In this document: in pieces, positions 15,620-23,377 of the stretch | How the letters are laid out: the number at the start of each line of letters is the position of its first letter | Numbering within the stretch: the stretch's first letter is position 1 | Origin: Bradyrhizobium altum | GTDB taxonomy: Bacteria > Pseudomonadota > Alphaproteobacteria > Rhizobiales > Xanthobacteraceae | DNA: 39,111 nt | Assembly (NCBI RefSeq): GCF_020889705.1 | Contig: NZ_JACMYP010000051.1 | Span: 1-39,111, forward strand | Direction: 5' to 3' | Notes under the pieces: model-generated | Told to the model about the DNA's origin: nothing | Databases searched by the model: none | The model's input: the letters and a program-made list of their open reading frames with translations, nothing else | Made by a program: the position numbers and the translations under genes

Positions 15620-16108
15620 ATGACCAATGGCAACGGCGCCCCCGTCGAACAGCCCGCTCCCCAGCTCAACGTACTGGCGCAGTACACCAAGGATCTGTCG
15701 TTCGAGAACCCGAATGCGCCGACCTCGCTCGGCCAGCAGCAACAGCAGCCCGCGATCAACATCCAGATCAACGTCTCCGCCAACAACCTGTCGGAGAACG
15801 AGTATGAGGTGATCCTCTCGATCGAGGGCAAGGCCGAGTCGGCCGGCAAGGTGATGTTCAGCTTCGACCTCGCCTATGCCGGCGTCTTCCGGATCGTGAA
15901 CGTGCCGAAGGAGAATTTGCACCCGCTGGTCATGATCGAGTGCCCGCGGCTGCTGTTCCCCTTCGCGCGCGAGATCGTCGCGACCTCGGTCCGCGACGGC
16001 GGCTTCCCGCCCCTGCTGCTCGACCCCGTCGATTTCGTCGGCCTCTACCGCCAGAACATGGAGCGGCAGGCCGCCGCCCAGGCCGCTTCCGGCGTCAAGC
16101 CGAGCTAA
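15620..16108 (+). CDS. secB: Protein-export chaperone SecB
   Basis: SecB is the tetrameric cytosolic chaperone that keeps preproteins unfolded and delivers them to SecA. The 162-residue protein shows LAQYTKDLSFENPNAP near the N-terminus, then VILSIEGKAESAGKVMFSFDLAYAGVFRI. The highly conserved CPRLLFPFAREIVATSVRDGGFPPLLLDPVDF follows (given here only as a landmark around residues 110-140). ATG 15620 has AGGAG eight bases upstream. An open frame extends upstream to 15443, but it lacks a family match and is not used. It is transcribed towards dnaQ, and a palindromic repeat fills the convergent junction. Confidence 0.98.
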   Translation: MTNGNGAPVEQPAPQLNVLAQYTKDLSFENPNAPTSLGQQQQQPAINIQINVSANNLSENEYEVILSIEGKAESAGKVMFSFDLAYAGVFRIVNVPKENLHPLVMIECPRLLFPFAREIVATSVRDGGFPPLLLDPVDFVGLYRQNMERQAAAQAASGVKPS

Positions 16109-16148
16109 GTTATAGTCCGAGAAAGTGTAACGAGCGGGGAAGTGTGCT

Positions 16149-16282
16149 CCGTCATCCTGAGGAGCCCGCACTTGCGGGCGTCTCGAAGGATCGACGGCCC
16201 GGCTCGTGGCCGTGCATCCTTGAGGCTCGCTCCCGCTCGCGCCTCCAGCGACAAAGGCGAAGCCTTTGCGCGGGGATGACGG
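16149..16282. repeat. Palindromic repeat CCGTCATCCTGAGG-type at the secB-dnaQ junction
   Basis: The 134-bp element starts CCGTCATCCTGAGGAGCCCG and ends CGGGGATGACGG, so its termini are inverted repeats. Internal stems include GCCCGCACTTGCGGGC and AAGGCGAAGCCTTTG. Such elements are common between genes in Bradyrhizobium. It lies between convergent secB and dnaQ and may fold into terminator-like structures in both RNAs. Confidence 0.75.
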
Positions 16283-16293
16283 GGATATAGAGA

Positions 16294-17016
16294 TCAAGCC
16301 GCCGGTGCTGCAGCGGGCGCTGGCGGCGGCAAATAATCGTTCCAGATCGGCTTGTCGCCGAGCGTCGCGACGAAGGCCCGGTGGGCCTCGCGATCCGCGT
16401 CGCTGACCCGCGCAACCAGCGCCGTCTCGCGCTGCCGCCGCGGCGTATCGCCATAGCTTCCGCTGCGCGCATCCGAATTTTCCGACGCCAGGATGAGCTG
16501 CGACTGCCGCGCTCCGATCAGGTCGATATAGACCTCGGCCAGCAGCTCGGCGTCGAGCAAGGCGCCGTGCTTGGTGCGGCGGGAATTGTCGATCTGATAG
16601 CGTGAGCAGAGATCGTCGAGCCGGTTCGACACACCGGGATGCTTGCGTCGCGCCAGCAGCAGCGTATCGACCAGCCGGTCCTTCGGGATAGCCTTCCGCT
16701 TGATGCGATCGAGCTCGGCGTTGATGAAGCTGATGTCGAACGACGCGTTGTGGATCACCAGCGGCGTATCGCCGATGAAGGCCAGGAACTCGTCGACCAC
16801 CTCATTGAACAGCGGCTTGGAGGCCAGGAATTCGGTCGACAGCCCGTGCACGGCAAACGCTTCCGCCGGCATGTCGCGTTCGGGATTGATGTAGACGTGG
16901 TAGGTCTGCCCCGTCGGCATGCGGTTGAAGATCTCGACGCAGCCGATCTCGACCAGCCGGTCGCCTCGCAGCGGATCGAGGCCAGTGGTTTCGGTATCGA
17001 GAACGATTTCGCGCAT
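16294..17016 (-). CDS. dnaQ: DNA polymerase III epsilon subunit (3'-5' proofreading exonuclease)
   Basis: DnaQ provides proofreading for the replicative polymerase. The 240-residue protein has the DEDDh exonuclease motifs in order: ExoI VLDTETTG (Asp7, Glu9), ExoII HNASFDISFINAEL, and ExoIII with the catalytic His-Asp pair in HGALLDAELLAEVYIDL. The region after residue ~185 (RSGSYGDTPRRQRE) and the tail WNDYLPPPAP would carry polymerase contacts. ATG 17016 gives the family start MREIVLDTETTG; the longer open frame upstream overlaps coaE and is rejected. It lies 31 bp downstream of coaE, in the dnaQ-coaE-maf cluster next to the candidate origin. Confidence 0.97.
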   Translation of the reverse strand: MREIVLDTETTGLDPLRGDRLVEIGCVEIFNRMPTGQTYHVYINPERDMPAEAFAVHGLSTEFLASKPLFNEVVDEFLAFIGDTPLVIHNASFDISFINAELDRIKRKAIPKDRLVDTLLLARRKHPGVSNRLDDLCSRYQIDNSRRTKHGALLDAELLAEVYIDLIGARQSQLILASENSDARSGSYGDTPRRQRETALVARVSDADREAHRAFVATLGDKPIWNDYLPPPAPAAAPAA

Positions 17017-17047
17017 GACGTGAGGGAATCCGGAAAAGCGCGGCGAA

Positions 17048-17647
17048 TCAGGTTCGCCGCTCCGGCATCTTAACAACCTCGGCCAGAATGTCGCGGATGC
17101 GCGCCCGCACCGGGTCAAGTCCGTGCGAGGTATCCACGATGAAATCCGCGCGCTTGCGCTTCTCGGCGTCCGGCATCTGCTTGGCGATGATGGCGTCGAG
17201 CTTGGCGGGATCCATGGTGCCCCGCGCCAGCACGCGCTCGCGCTGCAGTTCCGGCGAGGTGGTAACGACGACGACAGCATCGACGCGCTTCTCGCCGCCG
17301 GTCTCATACAGCAGCGGCACATCGACGACGACGATCGGTGCTCGGGCGGCTTCCGCATCGGCAAAGAATTTCTGCCGCGACGCGCCAAGCATCGGATGCA
17401 CGATCTGCTCGAGCTGCCGCATCGCCGCAGGGTCGTGCACCACGCGTGCCGAGAGTTTTGCGCGGTCGACCTTGCCGTTCGCAGTGGTGCCGGGAAAGGC
17501 CGCCTCGATCGCAGGTGCCGCTTCGCCTTCGTAGAGCTGATGCACGGCCGCATCGGCGTCGTACACCGGCACGCCAGCCTCCATGAAGAGTTTGGCCGTG
17601 GTGGATTTTCCCATCCCAATCGAGCCGGTGAGCCCCAAAATCAACAT
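17048..17647 (-). CDS. coaE: Dephospho-CoA kinase
   Basis: CoaE phosphorylates dephospho-CoA to coenzyme A, the last step of CoA synthesis; the first-step kinase coaA is also in this window. The 199-residue P-loop kinase starts MLILGLTGSIGMGKSTTAKLF, with the P-loop at 8-16. It shows DADAAVHQLYEG, HPMLGASRQKFF and VVDVPLLYETG, all family signatures, and a lid region with RERVLARGTMD. ATG 17647 is the natural start. The upstream neighbour maf ends 36 bp away. In several other alphaproteobacteria aroE sits between these two genes, and here it does not. Confidence 0.98.
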   Translation of the reverse strand: MLILGLTGSIGMGKSTTAKLFMEAGVPVYDADAAVHQLYEGEAAPAIEAAFPGTTANGKVDRAKLSARVVHDPAAMRQLEQIVHPMLGASRQKFFADAEAARAPIVVVDVPLLYETGGEKRVDAVVVVTTSPELQRERVLARGTMDPAKLDAIIAKQMPDAEKRKRADFIVDTSHGLDPVRARIRDILAEVVKMPERRT

Positions 17648-17683
17648 CGGTTCAGCATCTCTCCGTCGCCATGCCTCGGCACC

Positions 17684-18292
17684 TCACACCGCGAGCAGTT
17701 TCTCGCGGCGCAGGAATGCGAGCAGCGACAATAGCGGCAGGCCGAGGATGGTGAAATGGTCGCCTTCGATCCGCTCGAACAGATGCACGCCGAGGCCCTC
17801 GAGCTGGTAGGCGCCGACGCTGGTCGTCACCGCATCGCCGGCCTGGTCGAGATAGGCTTCGATCTCCTCGGCAGCAAGCCGCCGCATCGCCATCCGGGCC
17901 ACGCTGACATCGCCGAACAGGATTTTCCCATCGCGCGCGACCGAGACGGCCGAATGCAGTGCGTGCGTCTGTCCGGCGAGCAGGCCGAGCTGCTCGGCAG
18001 CCTGGGCACGGCCGGCAGGCTTGCTGAACATCCGCTCCCCCAGCGCCAGCGTCTGGTCGGCGCCGATGACATATTGACCCGGCCTCTGCCTCGATATGAA
18101 CAGCGCCTTCTCGCGCGCCAGGAGCGACGCGATCTCGCCCGGCGCCGAAACGCCGCAATTTTTCTGCACCGCGCGCTCGTCGATATCGGCCGGCAGCGCC
18201 TCGAATTCGAGGCCGGCATTTTCAAGCAGCATCCTTCGCGCACGGCTTTGCGACGCAAGGATCAGCTTCTGCGGGCCGCGCCAGATGCTCAT
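17684..18292 (-). CDS. maf: Maf-family nucleotide pyrophosphatase
   Basis: Maf proteins hydrolyse non-canonical or pyrimidine nucleoside triphosphates to monophosphates and in some bacteria affect septation. The 202-residue product has the N-terminal LILASQSRARRMLLENAGLEF (residues 10-30), a VIGADQTLALG segment with the catalytic Asp, and TSVGAYQLEGLGVHLFERIEGDHFTILGLPLL near the C-terminus (landmarks only). Subfamily (YhdE-like or YceF-like) cannot be fixed by eye. ATG 18292 is 10 bp behind the stop of the PPDK-regulator gene, so the two are probably co-transcribed. Confidence 0.95.
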   Translation of the reverse strand: MSIWRGPQKLILASQSRARRMLLENAGLEFEALPADIDERAVQKNCGVSAPGEIASLLAREKALFISRQRPGQYVIGADQTLALGERMFSKPAGRAQAAEQLGLLAGQTHALHSAVSVARDGKILFGDVSVARMAMRRLAAEEIEAYLDQAGDAVTTSVGAYQLEGLGVHLFERIEGDHFTILGLPLLSLLAFLRREKLLAV

Positions 18293-18302
18293 GATTTGGC
18301 CG

Positions 18303-19139
18303 TTACTCCGACGGGCGGGCGCGCTGGCGGTCGTTATAGAGCTTCATGATCGCAGCCGCCGTCTCCTCGATCGAGCGACGCGTCACGTCGAGCAATGCCC
18401 AGTTGAATTTCGCGCTCAGGCGCCGTGCAAACGCGACTTCATCGGCCACCGCCTGCTTGTCGATGTAGGTGTCGTTGTCGCGGTCGCCCATCGTGAGCAG
18501 GCGGTTCTGCCGGACCTGGATCAATCGCTCCGGCGTCGCATGCAGGCTGACCACCAATGGCTTCTTCAGGGTCTCGAGCTGGTGCGGCAGCGGGATGCCC
18601 GGCACCAGCGGCACATTCGCGGTGCGGATGCCGCGGTTGGCCAGATAGATCGAGGTCGGGGTCTTCGATGTGCGGGACACGCCGACCAGGACGACGTCGG
18701 CCTCCTCGAGGCCTTCGACATGCTGACCGTCGTCATGGATCATCGTGTAATTCAGCGCGTCGATCCGGCTGAAATATTCCGCGTTCAGCACATGCTGCGC
18801 TCCGACGCGTCCGGTCGTCGCGGCACCCAGATACGCCTCGAACAACTGCATCACCGGCCCGATGATCGACAGGCTCGGCACGTTGATCGCCTTGCACTTG
18901 CCCTCGAGCCGGCCGACCAGATCCTTCTCAAGCAGCGTGAACAGGACAATGCCGGGCGATTCCTCGATCTCGTCGAGCACGCGATCGAGCTGCTTCTGGC
19001 TGCGCACCAAAGGATAGACATGCTCGACCGCGGTCACGTTGGCGTATTGCGCGGCGACCGCGCGCGCCACGGTGATCAGCGTCTCGCCGGTCGAATCAGA
19101 TACCAGATGCAGGTGGAAATAATTGGAGGTCGTCGGCAC
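18303..19139 (-). CDS. Pyruvate, phosphate dikinase regulatory protein (DUF299)
   Basis: This 278-residue protein belongs to the DUF299 family of bifunctional kinase/phosphotransferases. They phosphorylate (ADP-dependent) and dephosphorylate pyruvate phosphate dikinase or PEP synthase. It starts with GTG as MPTTSNYFHLHLVSDSTGET, the family N-terminus. The nucleotide-binding loop is GVSRTSKTPTSIYLA (residues 153 onward), and ANRGIRTANVPLVPG is conserved. Whether the target is PPDK or PEP synthase cannot be told here. It is the first minus-strand gene left of the candidate origin; in Caulobacter and relatives a DUF299 gene flanks the origin in the same way. Confidence 0.96.
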   Translation of the reverse strand: MPTTSNYFHLHLVSDSTGETLITVARAVAAQYANVTAVEHVYPLVRSQKQLDRVLDEIEESPGIVLFTLLEKDLVGRLEGKCKAINVPSLSIIGPVMQLFEAYLGAATTGRVGAQHVLNAEYFSRIDALNYTMIHDDGQHVEGLEEADVVLVGVSRTSKTPTSIYLANRGIRTANVPLVPGIPLPHQLETLKKPLVVSLHATPERLIQVRQNRLLTMGDRDNDTYIDKQAVADEVAFARRLSAKFNWALLDVTRRSIEETAAAIMKLYNDRQRARPSE

Positions 19140-19585
19140 CGGGGCCCCTGTCTATCCTGTGAATCCCTGTGGAGGTCGAGGAGAAGAATCCGGGTCCGCC
19201 GCCAGGTCCCTGTATATCTCGTCCCCTTCTTCACAGCACCGCCGAAAAGGATAAGTCGACGTCATCGGACGGATGATAGTGAACCGGTGTGGATTTGTCT
19301 CTTCATAAGCTGGCCACAGAGGTACGCAACCGATTGAGTTGAGCGACAAATTCCGGATGTCCGGTCCCGGCGGCCGAAATGTTGAGGGATGTGAACAAGC
19401 CCGCAAGAACGGCTGGATTGTTTTGCATGAGTCCAATTCACCGTCACTTAGACTCAAACCTTAGATTCTAAACTTAATTAAGTTTAGGAGAGCCGTGTGA
19501 GCGGATATGTATCGGTCCCTCGCAAGCAGGGCTTGGCTCGCAACGCTGAGACCGCCCGAGCTGTTTCTTGAAAGGCATCGCCGCG
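19140..19585. other. Candidate chromosomal replication origin region
   Basis: A 446-bp non-coding gap between divergent gene blocks (PPDK regulator-maf-coaE-dnaQ left; hemJ-rho-mnmE-mnmG-rsmG-parAB right). In other alphaproteobacteria the origin lies in the corresponding gap. DnaA-box-like words against TTATCCACA are weak: TGTGGATTT (19288-19296, seven of nine), TGTGAACAA (19390-19398, seven of nine), and partial TGTGGAGGT (19168) and AAAGGATAA (19246). The 3' part (19441-19487) is AT-rich with a perfect palindrome, a possible unwinding region. No perfect DnaA box is present, so the call rests mainly on synteny and the nearby parS cluster. Promoters for both flanking genes must also lie here. 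Confidence 0.55.
19468..19487. promoter_or_regulatory. Perfect 20-bp AT-rich palindrome
   Basis: CTAAACTTAATTAAGTTTAG reads the same on both strands. Just upstream, TTAGATTCTAA adds a further partial symmetry. The palindrome is 98 bp before the hemJ start, within the candidate origin gap. It contains back-to-back TTAA words reminiscent of CtrA half-sites but not the canonical TTAA-N7-TTAA. It may be an operator, an unwinding element or part of a promoter. Confidence 0.55.
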
Positions 19586-20011
19586 ATGTTGTATGACTGG
19601 ATCAAGGCCCTGCACATCGTTGCCGTGATCTCCTGGATGGCGGGCATGCTCTATCTGCCGCGGCTGTTCGTCTATCATTGCGAGGCCGAGACAGGCTCGA
19701 AGCAGTCCGAGACCTTCAAGGTCATGGAGCGGCGGCTTTTGAAGGCGATCATCAACCCCGCGATGATCGTGACCTGGCTCGCCGGGCTTTATCTGGCCTG
19801 GGCCGGACACTGGTACCTATCGGGCTGGTTTCACGTCAAATTTACGCTGGTGCTCGTCATGTCGGGTATCCACGGCTTTTTGTCCCGCTGCGTGAAGGAT
19901 TTCGCCGCCGATCGGAATCAACGCACCCAGAAATTCTATCGCATTATCAACGAGGTGCCGACGCTTCTGATGATCCTGATCGTGATCATGGTGGTCGTGA
20001 AGCCGTTCTAG
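19586..20011 (+). CDS. hemJ: Protoporphyrinogen oxidase HemJ
   Basis: HemJ (UPF0093) oxidises protoporphyrinogen IX to protoporphyrin IX in the inner membrane. The 141-residue protein has four hydrophobic helices. The N-terminal helix contains LHIVAVISWMAGMLYLPRLFVYH, whose conserved His10 is the proposed heme ligand in this family. VKFTLVLVMSGIHGFLSR carries the conserved Lys, and NEVPTLLMILIVIMVVVKPF closes the protein. I chose ATG 19586 with AAAGG 11-15 bases upstream; a TTG at 19568 is in frame. In Caulobacter hemE, another heme-synthesis gene, is linked to the origin at this position. Confidence 0.94.
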   Translation: MLYDWIKALHIVAVISWMAGMLYLPRLFVYHCEAETGSKQSETFKVMERRLLKAIINPAMIVTWLAGLYLAWAGHWYLSGWFHVKFTLVLVMSGIHGFLSRCVKDFAADRNQRTQKFYRIINEVPTLLMILIVIMVVVKPF

Positions 20012-20047
20012 ACATCGCGATGCTTAAGACCCATGCTTCAGTCCTTC

Positions 20048-20076
20048 TTGCGAAGAACGAATCGATTTTCTATATA
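20048..20076 (+). promoter_or_regulatory. Candidate sigma-70 promoter for rho
   Basis: TTGCGA (20048-20053) and TATATA (20071-20076) are spaced by exactly 17 bp. They lie 187 bp ahead of the rho start, giving a long leader of about 180 nt. Rho genes in many bacteria are autoregulated through a long leader, which fits but is not shown here. A small symmetry ATAGG-T-CCTAT overlaps the -10 end (20074-20084). Confidence 0.45.
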
Positions 20077-20262
20077 GGTCCTATCCCACCCCACGCAGGC
20101 GGATGTGGTCGCGTTTCGGTTCTTTTCGGGCCGGCGCCGCATCAGGTTTGAAAGCCCAAACGGCACTTTCCTGGCTGAGACCTGCGGACCTTCCTTTGGC
20201 GTCCGCTTTTTCCAAGCCACCTCGCACCCCTTCCCTACTTACTTCCTCACAGGACGACCCCG

Positions 20263-21528
20263 ATGCGGGAAATCAAACTCCAGGACCTCAAATCGAAAAC
20301 GCCGGCCGAGCTCGTCTCGTTCGCGGAAGAGAATGGGGTCGAGAATGCCAGCACCATGCGCAAGCAGGAGCTGATGTTCGCAATTCTCAAAAACCTCGCC
20401 GCCGCCGAGACCGACATTGTCGGCGAGGGCGTCGTGGAGGTGCTGTCCGACGGATTCGGCTTCCTTCGTTCGCCCGACGCGAACTACCTGCCTGGTCCCG
20501 ACGACATCTACGTCTCGCCCTCGCAAATCCGCCGCTTCGGCCTGCGCACCGGCGACACCATCGAAGGGCACATCCGCAGCCCGAAGGAAGGCGAACGCTA
20601 CTTCGCGCTGCTGAAGGTCAATACGCTCAATTTCGAGGATCCCGAGAAAGCCAAGCACAAGGTCAATTTCGACAACCTCACGCCGCTGTTTCCCAATCAG
20701 CGTTTCCGCATGGAGCTTGAGGATTCCACCAAGAAGGATCTCTCTGCCCGCGTGATCGACATCGTCGCGCCGATCGGCAAGGGCCAGCGCGCGCTGATCG
20801 TGGCGCCGCCGCGCACCGGCAAGACGGTGCTGATGCAGAACATCGCGCACTCCATCACCGCCAATCATCCGGACTGCTATCTGATCGTGCTTCTGATCGA
20901 CGAGCGTCCGGAAGAAGTCACGGACATGCAGCGTTCGGTGAAGGGGGAGGTGGTGTCGTCGACCTTCGACGAGCCCGCCGTGCGTCACGTCCAGGTCGCC
21001 GAGATGGTGATCGAGAAGGCCAAGCGTCTCGTCGAGCACGGCCGCGATGTCGTAATCCTGCTCGACTCGATCACGCGCCTCGGCCGCGCCTACAACACCG
21101 TCGTGCCGTCATCCGGCAAGGTGCTGACCGGTGGTGTCGACGCCAACGCCCTGCAGCGCCCGAAGCGCTTCTTCGGTGCCGCGCGCAACATCGAGGAGGG
21201 CGGTTCGCTGACCATCATCGCGACCGCGTTGGTCGATACCGGCAGCCGTATGGACGAAGTCATCTTCGAAGAGTTCAAGGGCACCGGTAACTCCGAACTG
21301 ATCCTCGACCGCAAGGTTTCGGACAAGCGGACCTTCCCGGCGATCGACATCGCCCGCTCCGGTACCCGTAAGGAGGAGCTCATCACCGATCCGCAGGTGC
21401 TGAAGAAGATGTATGTCCTGCGCCGCATCCTCAATCCGATGGGCACCATGGACGCGATCGACTTCCTGCTCGACAAGCTCCGGAACACGAAGAGCAACTC
21501 GGAATTCTTCGATTCCATGAACACCTGA
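20263..21528 (+). CDS. rho: Transcription termination factor Rho
   Basis: Rho is the hexameric RNA-dependent ATPase that terminates transcription. The 421-residue length is standard. The N-terminal Rho-N helices (MREIKLQDLKSKTPAELV) lead to the cold-shock-like RNA-binding domain with GFGFLRSPDANYLPGPDDIYVS. Walker A is PPRTGKT (182-188), with DERPEEVTDM and DSITRLGRAYN downstream. The Q- and R-loop region reads LTGGVDANALQRPKRFFGAARN, and SRMDEVIFEEFKGTGN follows. It starts at ATG 20263 after a 251-bp gap and is followed by a strong hairpin terminator. All key residues appear intact. Confidence 0.99.
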   Translation: MREIKLQDLKSKTPAELVSFAEENGVENASTMRKQELMFAILKNLAAAETDIVGEGVVEVLSDGFGFLRSPDANYLPGPDDIYVSPSQIRRFGLRTGDTIEGHIRSPKEGERYFALLKVNTLNFEDPEKAKHKVNFDNLTPLFPNQRFRMELEDSTKKDLSARVIDIVAPIGKGQRALIVAPPRTGKTVLMQNIAHSITANHPDCYLIVLLIDERPEEVTDMQRSVKGEVVSSTFDEPAVRHVQVAEMVIEKAKRLVEHGRDVVILLDSITRLGRAYNTVVPSSGKVLTGGVDANALQRPKRFFGAARNIEEGGSLTIIATALVDTGSRMDEVIFEEFKGTGNSELILDRKVSDKRTFPAIDIARSGTRKEELITDPQVLKKMYVLRRILNPMGTMDAIDFLLDKLRNTKSNSEFFDSMNT

Positions 21529-21548
21529 GGCCACGGCCAAACCGAATA

Positions 21549-21579
21549 GGGCGCTCCGCACAAACGGGGCGCTTTTTTT
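21549..21579 (+). terminator. Rho-independent terminator after rho
   Basis: GCGCTCCG (21551-21558) pairs with CGGGGCGC (21565-21572), with one G-T wobble and a six-base CACAAA loop, followed by TTTTTTT. It lies 20 bp after the rho stop and so ends the rho transcript, and mnmE needs its own promoter. The rho gene itself is thus closed by an intrinsic terminator. Confidence 0.92.
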
Positions 21580-21621
21580 CGTGCTGCGGAGTTGCTGCAG
21601 CAGGGAATGTTCGCATAACTA

Positions 21622-21731
21622 TCTGATATAATTTATCTTATACCGTAGAGACTGTGGTCTGGTCGTCGGTAGTGCAGCAAAATTGCTGCGCGCTCGTCGC
21701 AAAGAGATTGGTTATGTTGCATTGCAACATA
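21622..21731 (+). promoter_or_regulatory. mnmE upstream region: TATAAT box and two palindromes
   Basis: The 216-bp rho-mnmE gap includes a perfect -10 word TATAAT (21627-21632) in an AT-rich stretch, with no good -35 at normal spacing. Downstream are GCAGCAA-AA-TTGCTGC (21674-21689) and TATGTTGCA-T-TGCAACATA (21713-21731), the latter with perfect nine-base arms. These are candidate operators or 5'-leader stem-loops. I found no sign of a small gene here. Confidence 0.5.
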
Positions 21732-21795
21732 TTGCGGCATGGCGTGCGAAATGGGAGCGGCATTGCCTTTGCCGATTTGCTGGAAGAAATAGGCG

Positions 21796-23121
21796 ATGCA
21801 TCCGCGTGACCAGACCATCTTCGCATTGTCCTCCGGGCGGCCGCCGAGTGCGATTGCCATTGTCAGGCTGTCTGGCCCAATGGCCGAGTCGGTCATTGCA
21901 GGACTGGCGGGCAAGACCCCGGTGTCGCGAATGGCGACCCGCGCGTTGCTCCGCGATTCGAACCATCATCCGATCGATGATGCAGTCGTGTTGTGGTTCC
22001 CGGGACCGGCGAGTGCGACCGGCGAGGACGTGGCCGAATTTCATGTCCATGGCGGACGCGCGGTTTTGTCGGCGTTGTTTGATGCCATCGCGTCGTTCGA
22101 GAATGTGCGGCCAGCCGAGCCCGGAGAGTTCACCCGGCGCGCATTCGAGAACGGCAAGCTCGACCTGACCGAGGCCGAGGGCCTCGACGATCTGATCCAT
22201 GCCGATACCGATCGCCAACGGCGCCAGGCGCTGCGCCAGTTGAATGGGTTGCTCGGCGATCGCGCGCGCGACTGGCGCGAGCGGATCATCGCGGCGTCGG
22301 CGCTGATCGAGGCCGGCATCGACTTCTCAGATGAAGGCGATGTGCCGGCAGAGCTGATCGCGCCGGCGCTCGAGAAAATCCGGGCGCTGCATGACGAGAT
22401 CAAGCAGGTGCTGGCGGGGCAGGGCCAAAGCGAGCGGCTGCGCGACGGCCTGGTGGTCGCGATCGCAGGTCCGCCGAATGTCGGCAAATCGACCCTGATC
22501 AATCAGCTTGCCAAGCGCGAGGTCGCGATCGTCTCGCCGCATGCCGGCACGACCCGCGACGTGATCGAAGTACAGCTCGATCTCGACGGCTATCCCGTCA
22601 CGGTCATCGACACCGCCGGGATCCGCGAGACCGACGACCCGGTGGAGCAGGAGGGTGTCCGCCGCGCCCGGGCCCGCGCCGCGGAAGCCGATCTCGTGCT
22701 GTGGCTGGCCGACAGCCGCGGCGCCAAGGTCGGGCATGGGGGAACGACGCCAACCTGGCTGGTGCGGAACAAGATCGACCTCGTCAGGGCCCCGTCGGGT
22801 GACGGGGGCAGTTACCCCGAGTTCCGGATCTCGGCGGCCCGCGGCGACGGCCTCTCCGAACTGATCGCCGCACTGGTCGGTTTCGCTCGCGACTATTTCG
22901 CGACCAGCGAGGGCGGTCTGATCAGCCGGACGCGGCAGCGCGGATTGCTTGAGGAGACCGTCGAATCTCTTCGGCGCAGCATCGATGTGGTCGGGCAGGG
23001 CGAGGAACTCGCTGCCGAGGAACTTCGCAGGGCCGCTTATTCGCTCGGACGTCTGCTCGGTCGGGTGGATGTTGAGGACATCCTGGACGTCATCTTCCGC
23101 GAGTTCTGCGTCGGGAAGTAG
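21796..23121 (+). CDS. mnmE: tRNA modification GTPase MnmE (TrmE)
   Basis: MnmE works with MnmG to install cmnm5/nm5 groups on U34 of tRNAs reading split codon boxes. The 441-residue protein has the N-terminal tetrahydrofolate-binding domain (TIFALSSGRPPSAIAIVRLSG, AEFHVHGGRAV). A helical domain carries the inserted G domain, with G1 GPPNVGKST (225-233), the TTRD switch, G3 DTAGI and G4 NKID. The C-terminal motif reads FCVGK with the catalytic Cys, a variant of the usual FCIGK. ATG 21796 is the family start. It is followed by three parS sites and then mnmG, its functional partner. Confidence 0.98.
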   Translation: MHPRDQTIFALSSGRPPSAIAIVRLSGPMAESVIAGLAGKTPVSRMATRALLRDSNHHPIDDAVVLWFPGPASATGEDVAEFHVHGGRAVLSALFDAIASFENVRPAEPGEFTRRAFENGKLDLTEAEGLDDLIHADTDRQRRQALRQLNGLLGDRARDWRERIIAASALIEAGIDFSDEGDVPAELIAPALEKIRALHDEIKQVLAGQGQSERLRDGLVVAIAGPPNVGKSTLINQLAKREVAIVSPHAGTTRDVIEVQLDLDGYPVTVIDTAGIRETDDPVEQEGVRRARARAAEADLVLWLADSRGAKVGHGGTTPTWLVRNKIDLVRAPSGDGGSYPEFRISAARGDGLSELIAALVGFARDYFATSEGGLISRTRQRGLLEETVESLRRSIDVVGQGEELAAEELRRAAYSLGRLLGRVDVEDILDVIFREFCVGK

Positions 23122-23133
23122 CGGGCGGCCGTC

Positions 23134-23149
23134 TGTTTCACGTGGAACA
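23134..23149. promoter_or_regulatory. parS site 1 (ParB binding)
   Basis: TGTTTCACGTGGAACA differs from a perfect palindrome at one pair. Read on the other strand it is TGTTCCACGTGAAACA, matching the widely conserved parS consensus TGTTNCACGTGAAACA. It begins 12 bp after the mnmE stop. ParB is expected to load here and spread. Confidence 0.88.
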
Positions 23150-23180
23150 TGGTTTCGATCTGGTTAAGGACACCTTCTCC

Positions 23181-23196
23181 CGTTTCACGTGAAACA
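23181..23196. promoter_or_regulatory. parS site 2
   Basis: CGTTTCACGTGAAACA keeps the 14-bp GTTTCACGTGAAAC core and differs from consensus only at the first base. It lies in the mnmE-mnmG gap, 31 bp beyond site 1. Confidence 0.9.
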
Positions 23197-23215
23197 ATTG
23201 TCGCGGCACTGGACC

Positions 23216-23231
23216 TGTTTCACGTGAAACA
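23216..23231. promoter_or_regulatory. parS site 3 (perfect)
   Basis: TGTTTCACGTGAAACA is a perfect consensus parS. Symmetry extends five bases further on each side (23211-23236), giving a 26-bp perfect palindrome flanked by GGACC and GGTCC. This is probably the strongest ParB site of the cluster. It lies 19 bp past site 2. Confidence 0.93.
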
Positions 23232-23377
23232 GGTCCGCCCCTGTGTTGCGAACGAAGCGGCCGCCGAAGGCTAGGCGATGGCGGAAGCAATCCATATCTC
23301 GACCCGGGATTGGTTCTCGGACCCGCGACCCAACTTCGTTCTTCCGGCTTTCATCACTCCACGATAGAAGTCCCGCC

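Noticed and set aside
19831..19846. Possible extra parS in hemJ (GGTTTCACGTCAAA)
   Set aside because: Only half of the palindrome matches; the right arm has GTCAAA instead of GTGAAA.
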